A stretch of DNA of 64,000 nt from Clytia hemisphaerica. Lineage: Eukaryota; Cnidaria; Hydrozoa; Leptothecata; Clytiidae. Where the stretch lies: the NCBI GenBank assembly GCA_902728285.1, contig CACVBU010000185.1:924845-988844 (forward strand), given 5' to 3'. Below are positions 56,425 through 64,000 of the stretch, piece by piece. Positions within the stretch are counted from its first letter, which is position 1. The number at the start of each line of letters is the position of its first letter. The translations under genes and the position numbers were made by a program. The notes below the pieces were generated by a model that ran no database searches, was not told where the DNA came from, and was given only the letters and a program-made list of their open reading frames with translations.

Positions 56425-57117
56425 TTACAATTTTGAAGATCTCGGTAACGGTTTAGGTGACCTAAATATAACGGGTACTAGATAATCATCGTACGAAAGC
56501 AAACTTTTAATCACGTCCAGCCCATCGACACCAGGAACAATAAATTTGGGATTTACTTCTCCAGAAAGTACATGTTTATTCGGTATCATGCCTTCACAAA
56601 ATATTCCATAGTCTGCACCAAATCTTGCATAAATTTTTGATAAAATTTTATTGGTGAGTTTTAATCTTCGATACTCTGGAATAACTATTCCACTCTCCAA
56701 ATACAATACAGTATCTAATTTATGGTCCTCATACAAAGGTTTCATAAGATCGTGGCAAACGTCATATCGATGTCGGAAGTATTTGCGAACAGTGTCCGGT
56801 AATGTGTTGTCCTCTGAAACCGATTTTTGACTATCGATAAAGACCTTTTGAAATGTTTGTTTAGGGACGAAATAATTCATAGTGCATGCAATAATTCGTC
56901 CGGATTCCTCTATTGCAATATACGAGGCATCCTGAAATTTCTGATTTTGAGTATACCCAGGGTCCAAACAGTCTTCAAAATCCATATACGTTGATCTTTC
57001 TGTCTCACTGATTCCCAAACGTTTGTAATAAGTTGGTATCAAATATTTTTCAACCAAATTGTGCACTTGATTTGAATGTTGTTGAATATTGTATCGAAGC
57101 ACCTTTATTCGATGCAT
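56425..57117 (-). CDS. GNAT-fold N-acetyltransferase-like protein, copy B
   Basis: Intact 230-residue frame, colinear with copy A. Differences from A are V7L, D40E, G49D, N79T, E87Q, I92V, V162I, K175E, N222K and K226R, mostly mild. The degenerate motif A (RRLKLT) is shared, so it predates the duplication. Two extra copies of its 3' end lie downstream. Function is inferred from fold only; the substrate is unknown. Confidence 0.72.
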   Translation of the reverse strand: MHRIKVLRYNIQQHSNQVHNLVEKYLIPTYYKRLGISETERSTYMDFEDCLDPGYTQNQKFQDASYIAIEESGRIIACTMNYFVPKQTFQKVFIDSQKSVSEDNTLPDTVRKYFRHRYDVCHDLMKPLYEDHKLDTVLYLESGIVIPEYRRLKLTNKILSKIYARFGADYGIFCEGMIPNKHVLSGEVNPKFIVPGVDGLDVIKSLLSYDDYLVPVIFRSPKPLPRSSKL

Positions 57118-57469
57118 CTTTCATTAAACTATTTAAGATTCTTCAGGATAATATAATTATTGTAGTCCAGTACATCAAGATAACCCCAAATTTTCAAACA
57201 AATTTTATCAAAAAATCATTTTCGAACATAACAACAGATCAAATTTTACGAGAGAAATTGTACTTAATCTTAAGGATAACATATTTATCTCAACATCATG
57301 TTGAATTTTGATACCATTTTAGGTTTTGTGTTTTTGTTTGTGGTACACATTTGAACATATTTGTTTTAGAGGCAAATCTTTGGATATCAAATTTCTCTTT
57401 GAAACCCAACTTATGGCACAGAACCCAACACATTAGAAATAATTTTCTCAGTGAGAGGAAGTACACCTT

Positions 57470-59140
57470 AAATCCAAAGTTTACTATTGTAAAAGCTTAG
57501 TGAGCACTTTAGTTGTAGTTTCATTGGCCCTTTAAGTGCCACGGTCATTTTTTAAAAAGAAAATTGCTAGTTCAAACTTTAAAGGTGATATCTTCTGATC
57601 TAGAAGGATTTAGAAGCTCGCTTATAGTTCGTTGGACAGCTTAGAGTCTCCTCTTTCATTAGGTGCCTTCGACTGAATGATAGAAAAGTGCCCAGTGGTA
57701 AATCTTCAAACTAATTCGCGGGATGACAGGATCAAGTAAAGCAGGGCCAAATTTGGAAGGTCTAGGACCACTCGTTGACCAACAATGGTAAAAAAACGGT
57801 CAAAATCTGACAAAAGGGGATTTTTGTTAAATCTTAGCATTTTCTTGACTTTTTGGCTTAAAATCTCGCTGGAAAGACTCACTTTTGATTGTTTTTTTTT
57901 GCTGAACACTGTTAGATAAAGGGCTTCAAGGGCTATAGAATACTGGAATATAATGGAATCTCTTACATTTTCCTTTATTTTTACGCAGTAAAACTTTATT
58001 TTTGAAATCTGGAGGTGTATACTTCCAATCCGGCGTTTGTGTAAAAGACAAGGTTTTAATTTAAACAGTAAAAAAGACCGTGAAAATAAAATAAATTGCC
58101 CTCGGAAAGATCGAGTATTTTTTCAAAATCAAAAGCAACGTCCAATCTGTAGTAGCGAAATAAGAATGTAAACATTTTGTTGGGCACAAATTTAAATTTG
58201 TTCAATTCGTATTAATGACAGGGTGCGTCATAAAAGGTACTACTCAAAACTAAAAAACTTCATCTATGTAATAAGAGCCGCACGTGTCTGAAGCCTTTCT
58301 CTGCAGCGTTTTGATTCTCGCTAGCGATTTTAGATTTCCGTTAATCTTTTTCCAGGAGATATCTTTTAAATTTGCATCAAAATTTTTAGCCTTAACACAG
58401 ATGATATTGGTATTTCCTGCCCCCTGATTAGTGTCCATTACTTTTATAAATTTAACAATAAGCTGCGGAAAATGCATCACTCAAATGTATACAAACGGAA
58501 ACGTTGGGTGGCTAAGGAATCTCTTTTTCATTTTGAAGCTTTGTGGAAGAAATTCATTTGCGGTTGAAATTAACAATAAGGTCATCTTATTTTTTTTTTC
58601 ACATGTAGTTTCACGTGCCTGCTTCGATGTAGCTAATGAGTTAATGACAAGTCGTCATTGACGACGGCCTCTGGGACCGCTTGTTATAACATAATCACGA
58701 TATTTGCATTGTTTTCGAAATTTATTAGTATATCTTATAAACTTATTAACCTCGAAATATATGATTTATGAAAAATAATATATTATGAATTCTTATCTCG
58801 AAAATGAAGGACTTTTTGAATTATTCCGGATATTTGAACTTTGATCTTTGAAACTGGTCTTGCTCACAACTCTTGTGTTTTCACGCAATGTCGCACGCAC
58901 TTGAGAATATCATATGAGCAGGAAATTGTCCCTTTCTGGCAAGTAGCATGTTTGTCAGAGCACTATAAAAAAATTAAAATAGAAATGATATTATAAGTAC
59001 ATCCACGACCCTCCAGAGTGGGCCTATTTCACCCAATTTTGGCTATTTTTAACCTACTTTAGAGCTGAAACTTTATAACTTTATATAAGAATCACAATTC
59101 CAAATACATTTTTGAAAAGAAAATTCAAAGATTCAGAAAA
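57470..59140. other. Non-coding interval
   Basis: AT-rich sequence with only short ORFs (57706-57909, 58250-58661) lacking motifs. GACAGGGTGCGTCATAAAAG at 58217 looks like a MITE end, but I found no partner. Confidence 0.4.
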
Positions 59141-59148
59141 TATAAGTA

Positions 59149-60404
59149 CCGTGGAACCTCTAATTAGCGGACACCATCGTTATCTGATATTCCGATGGCG
59201 TATTGGCGGCCGCCCACGCTAAAGCTCTAAAGGAGCGGGCCAATATCCCATCGGAGAGGAAAAGTAGTCGTCCATTGATATGCCGACATAAGTCTAGCCC
59301 TCATTTTGAGGGCCGTGCCGAACGCTTAAAAATTGATTTTTTGAGATCTGGCGCATCAAACAGACCGTCAAATCACTGTCGTTAGTTACCACGTCATGAG
59401 TATGTCGGCAAAAATTACAAACAACATGGCTGATGTAATTTTCAAAAAATGTGTGCTGTATGGTTGCTTTTCATTTTATTTGATGGATTTTTTCAGGCTT
59501 TTTTGTGTACAATGTTATTTCTATTTGGTTTTTGCTTCTGTGATCAGTTTAAACATAGTATAAAGCATACTATGGTTTAAAGAAGGAAAAATACTTATTT
59601 GAGTATTTCTACATGCCCTCCTTGTGAAAAGAATGATAATATTTTGCATGATTCCTTCTCCAAAAAGTTTTTTATTTGAATTTATTTCGTTAAACCTTTT
59701 GAAGTTTTTTCTGACCCAAATTTTGTCGGCCATGACACCTTCCCTGTCCAAATTGAACTCGGGCCCATTTTTCTAAAATAATTACGCGGTCAGGCGAAAT
59801 TCCGTAATGCATTTCTTCCAGATGTTCAAGATTTTCCCGACCTTCAGAACTTTAGCGTGTCGGAAGAAAATTTCACATCGGGTGCCAGATTAACACCATC
59901 GGGGAAAAGGGTTAGTGTCCGCTATTTAAAAGTGTCCGCTTTTTAGAAACTTTTAATCTCGGAGCTCCAATTTTGAAATTAGGCCATTCCAGGGTGTCGA
60001 AAATACAAAATTAGGGTCTAAAGTACTTATCTGCAGACACTAGGCCATAGAAGAGCTCGAGTGACTGGCAAGAGGTAAAATGGAGGTGGTGGGTACGGAA
60101 ATTTGTAGAAATAATTTGAATAATAAGTGCTTGAAATAAAAATATCTAAAAAATCTTTTTTCGATTTTGGACGTCTGTGACTCGTTTGATATTCAATGTC
60201 CGCTAATTGGAGAGCTAAAATAGGGGTTTTGGCCATTTCGTGCGAAAATATTTGTCCGCTAATCAGAGGGTCCGCTAATTGAGTGTCCGCCTTTTAGAAA
60301 CTTATTTATGAGGATTTGACTAGGAAACGGCCGGGGAAAATGAAATTGTCCGCTAATCAGAGGTGTCCGCCTTTTAGAGTGTCCGTTAATTAGAGGTTTT
60401 ACTG
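59149..60404. mobile_element. Tc1/mariner-pogo-like non-autonomous element, 1.26 kb
   Basis: The left end CCGTGGAACCTCTAATTAGC and inverted right end CAGTAAAACCTCTAATTAAC continue as GGACAC. TA lies on both sides (59147-59148, 60405-60406). GTCCGCTAATTGGAG and GTCCGCCTTTTAGA words recur at least eight times in the right third, possibly transposase-binding repeats. No transposase frame. Confidence 0.85.
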
Positions 60405-60409
60405 TACTA

Positions 60410-62055
60410 TAATATAACATAAGTGAAGATTTTAGTATTTTACGAAACTTTTTGAAAACTTCGATCCTTAAAATCGTCCACTTAGGACTATCTTTCCAAA
60501 ATATTGTTAATTTTATTTATATAGAATTTTTCAAAACGAGGTGATCGTAAAACAATGCGTAACCCCATCTCTAACAGTTGATAGACTCTCTTTGAAATTC
60601 GAATCATAGAATAATATATGGAATGTTTTTCCTTGATAGGGACTGAGAATTTGTTCGAATTATAGAAAAGACTCGAATACCAGAAATTTGAGTTAGTAAG
60701 TGGCCACTGTATATGAGCTTACCATTCCAAAACAACCAATTAATTTAACACTGGCCAGTGCACCACAATTTGCTTTGTCTTCCAAACATTGAAGCCATGC
60801 TTTCTTGCCACCTTTTCTTTCTCTCCATAAACATTTGAATAAACCATCACACTGGAAAAAAATATCTGCATGCATTTATATCTTAACTTTTCCTCCTTAT
60901 CAGTACACAAAATTCCAAACATTAACAATTAATGGCTCGGAGAAATTTGGATTTTATAGCGCATGCTTAAGAATTTTCATGTCGGTACTTTCGTCCTGAA
61001 TCCAATATCCGACGATCGGATTTCCGGATATTTTTTTCAAAATATAGGGCTATGAAATACAAATGGCTCTACCATATTTCAAATTGTCAGAGTGATTCCG
61101 GCACACCCGACCCCGGTTGGGGGGGGGGTGTGCATAGCACTACTTCGTCACATATCCTTACTTCGTCTCCTATTGTTATTTTCTCTTTTACGTCATAATA
61201 TATGCATGAATAACCGCATAAATTATTTCTGATTGATCTTGAGATTAGAGGTGGTTTCTACTTGCTTTTTTTTTAATTGTATTGTTCTGTAACACCTTTA
61301 TAGCTGTTGAAATTAAACAAGAAAATTGTTCTTTCATGTGAAGGTGCTAATAAACAAATGAAACAATAAATAGTCTATGGTTGATCTCTCTTTTTTTAAA
61401 GGTGTTAACAAACAAACTATTAAAAAAGTGAATGGAAGATCGCTTTCTTGTTCCGTCTAGCAAAAAGTAAAGGTTGAAATCTCAATGTCAAAAACTTTAT
61501 AAAGAACGTACTGTACAGTATACGGCTTCTAAGAAGCGGCACAAGAAAATTTATAAAATAATGGAATCAAATTTGACATTATTTTTTAAATAATTTTAAA
61601 TAAATTAGTTTTCACAGATCACTATCTGTGGAAGTTTTAAAAATCGAAATTTTTTCAACTAGCGTTTCTTTAGTATCTCTAAAAGTAATGATAAAGTCTC
61701 CTTATAACAAGTCAAAATGTAGAAGAAAGAAGTTTTTGATACATACATCAACCAGGTCACAATTTCTGGGACACTTTCGTTTTCAACAGATCACTCTATC
61801 CTATCCTGATCACGGTTGGGATCCCTTAAAATCGGTCATACCGGTTAAAGATCGCCGTAAAAATTTCAATAATGTTTTTAGGGTTAAGATTCAAAACAAA
61901 TCTCAATAGAAAAAGGTATATCTCATTCTGTCTCGTCGGGCGTTTCGGCCGCAAATGTACTAAAAGTGCAAGTTAGCATCTCCTCTTCACCTGAACTTTC
62001 GTAAAATTCTTTAAATATCGACGTCAATTTTTGGACGAATAATGGAAGTGAGGAG
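60410..62055. other. Mostly non-coding
   Basis: CAGTGGCCACTTACTAACTC (inverted at 60690-60710) followed by TA looks like one mariner-type terminus without a partner. 61095-61125 has CACACCCGACCCCGG then a G-run and TGTGC, a small hairpin. 61613-61630 holds CACAGATCACTATCTGTG. No gene. Confidence 0.45.
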
Positions 62056-62076
62056 AGCTTTTAATGAAAGATATGA

Positions 62077-62710
62077 TTAAGTAACATTTGGTGGGGTTTT
62101 TATGTGAAAAATATCTGAATGTTTAAGGAGTGAAGAGTCGCGACCAAGTAGTGTTTGGTATTTTTTATCCAAACTATGAACATTTCTGATGAGGAAAAAC
62201 GCGCGACGGAGTAGTGTTTGGTTTGTTTGATCAAAATTATGAACATTTCTTATGAGTGAAAAAGCATGACGAAGTAGTATTTTGTGTTTTCGATCCAGAT
62301 TTGGAATATTTCTTATGAGTGAATTGGCGAGACAAAGTAGTGTTTGGTCTTTTTGGTCCAAACTATGAACATTTCTAATGATAAAAAACGCGTAACCAAG
62401 TAGTGTTTGATGTCTTTGGACCAAACTATGAACACTTTTTATGAGTAAAAAGGCGTGGTTTATGGTCTAAATAATGAACATTTCTTATATGTGAAAAGGC
62501 GTGACCGAGTAGTGTTTGGTGTTTTGGTGCAAAATATGAGCATTTTTAAGGATGAAAAAATTTGACCAATTAGAGTTTGGAGTTTTTGGTCCAAATTAGG
62601 AAAATTTCTTATGAGTAAAAAGGCTTGACCAAGTAGTGTTTGGAGTTGTTGGTCGAAGTTATGAACATTTCTAGTGAATGAAAAAACGTGACCAAGTAGT
62701 GTTTGATGTA
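62077..62710. repeat. Satellite zone 1, about 63-bp units
   Basis: Units contain GACCAAGTAGTGTTTGGTGT and CCAAACTATGAACATTTC, then TTATGAGTGAAAA. Five clean units at 62100-62424 are close to 63 bp, so an antisense 115-codon ORF shows 21-residue repeats (LIRNVHSLDQK). It is most likely incidental. Confidence 0.85.
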
Positions 62711-64000
62711 AACATGACCAAGTAAGGATGAATTCTTTTGACTAATCTGCAAAATCTAACATTCAAGTCATGTAACCAAGTAATGATAAATATTGAATTA
62801 ATCTGCAAAATCTAACTTTTAAATCACGTGACCATGTAGTGGAAATATAAATTTTTGCTAAATTTTTAAAGAACTTTTACGCAATTCATGGTGACCAAGT
62901 AAGGACAAGTTTTTTTGACTGATCTACAAAATCTAACTTTCAAGCCATGTAACCATGTAATAAAATTTTTTTGAATTAATATGCAAAACCTAACTTTTAA
63001 ATCACGTGACCGTGTAGTGGGAATATAAAGTTTTGCGAGATTTTTAAAGAACGCTCCGACAATACCCCGTGACCAAGTAAGATAAATTTTTTTGCCTGAT
63101 CTGCGAAATCTAACTTTAAAGTCATGTGACCAAGTAAGGATAATTTTTTTGACTAATCTTTAAAATCTAATTTTTAAATCACGTGACCGTGTAGTGGAAA
63201 TATGAATTTTTGCGAAATTTTTAAAGAACTCTTACGCAATGAATGGTGACCAAGTAAGAATAATTTTTTTGACTAATCTGTAAAATCTAACTTTTAAATC
63301 ACGTGACCGTGTAGTGAGAATATAATATTTTGCAAAATTTTTAAAGAACTCTTACACAATGCATCGTGACCAACTAAGGATAATTCTTTTTGACTGATCA
63401 GGACTGATCTGGAAAATCTAACTTTTAAGTCATGTCACCGAGTAAGGATAAAATTTTTTGACTGATCTGCAACATCTAACTTTCAAGTTATGTGACCAAG
63501 TAAGGATAAATCTTTTTGACTTATCTACAAAATCTAACTTTCAAGTCATGTGACCAAGTAAGGATAAATTTTTTTGACTGATCTACAAAATCTAACTTTC
63601 AAGTCATGTGACCATGTAATGAAAATTTTTTTGACTAATCTGTAAACTCTAACTTTCAAGTCATGTGACCAAATAAGGATACATTTTTTCGACTGATCAG
63701 GACTGATCTGCAAAATGTAACTTTCAAGTCATGTGACCAAGTAAGGATAAATTTTTTTGACTGATCTGTAAATTCTAACTTTCAAGTTATGTGACCGAGT
63801 AAGGATAATTTTTTTTGACTAATATGTAAAATTTAACTTTTAAATCACGTGACCGTGTAATGAGAATATAAATTTTCGTGAAATTATTGAAGAACTCTTA
63901 CGCAATGCATCGTGACCAATTAAGGATAAATTCTTTTGCATAATCTGTGAAATCTAACTTTCAAGTCATGTGACCAAGTAATGAAAATTTTTTGACTGAT
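62711..64000. repeat. Satellite zone 2, about 58-bp units with a longer alternating unit, open at the window end
   Basis: Units read GTGACCAAGTAAGGATAAAT, TTTTTTGACTGATCTGCAAA, ATCTAACTTTCAAGTCAT. A second type, TCACGTGACCGTGTAGTGG then AATTTTTAAAGAACTCTTAC, alternates with it to give a higher-order repeat. Every unit has GTGACC. The array continues beyond 64000. Confidence 0.93.

Larger units (their letters stand above)
49548..57465. repeat. Segmental duplication, unit B
   Basis: Tandem partner of unit A. The junction is at about 49545: the sequence ending GTGAGAGGAAG occurs both here and at 57455-57465, where unit B ends. Relative to A it gained insertions at 50315-52527 and 54327-55022 and a repeated 3' end of the GNAT gene. 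Confidence 0.8.

Noticed and set aside
62077..62424. Antisense ORF with five 21-residue repeats
   Set aside because: The satellite unit happens to be 63 bp, and the frame dies where the unit length changes. No coding evidence.
62711..64000. CRISPR-like spacing of repeats
   Set aside because: The intervals between GTGACC words are themselves repeated, not unique spacers, and the genome is eukaryotic.

Overview
This is nuclear DNA from an animal. It is AT-rich (estimated by eye, not computed), has no operons, and contains a few isolated protein genes in a dense bed of DNA transposons. The clearest taxonomic clue is an opsin-type seven-helix receptor, which points to Metazoa outside sponges. 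The abundance of hAT, Tc1/mariner, piggyBac and Harbinger debris, the mostly uninterrupted genes and the transposon-like USP protease would suit a cnidarian or another soft-bodied invertebrate. That placement is an inference and cannot be fixed from this window.

Layout. 0-5.7 kb: a 78-bp tandem array, an AAGATCTT-rich stretch and decayed inverted-repeat elements. 5.7-8.1 kb: a frameshifted USP-like cysteine protease gene (minus strand), a mariner-like MITE and a flanking direct repeat. 8.1-18.6 kb: nested MITEs. 19.07-20.30 kb: an intact alpha/beta-hydrolase of the ABHD1/3/15 type (plus). 22.96-24.02 kb: an intact opsin (minus) that keeps the retinal lysine but has lost the D/ERY motif. 25.7-36.4 kb: more MITEs and a 2.26-kb palindrome made of two facing copies of a 1.1-kb element. 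36.4-57.5 kb: a diverged tandem segmental duplication. Each unit carries a GNAT acetyltransferase-like gene (39.70-40.39 and 56.43-57.12 kb, about 96% identical), and the copies differ by insertions whose empty sites can be read in the partner. The interval 40.47-48.76 kb exists in one unit only. It holds a 23-bp minisatellite, a foldback transposon with a perfect 8-bp target duplication, and a Harbinger transposon with its DDE transposase and its MADF/BESS partner. 57.5-64 kb: little except a Tc1/mariner-pogo-like element and a long satellite of about 58-63 bp units that runs off the right end.

The most novel-looking item is a family of short transposons. They begin and end in CCCGGGGGGG / CCCCCCCGGG, carry two different subterminal modules and internal arrays of an 'AGGGTC' or 'GAGAGACTT' word, and two copies have perfect 8-bp target-site duplications. 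At least six to eight copies or remnants lie in this window.

The host genes (ABHD, opsin, GNAT pair, USP-like) show no shared pathway. The two Harbinger genes do work together: the MADF/Myb-like protein is the usual DNA-binding and nuclear-import partner of the transposase.
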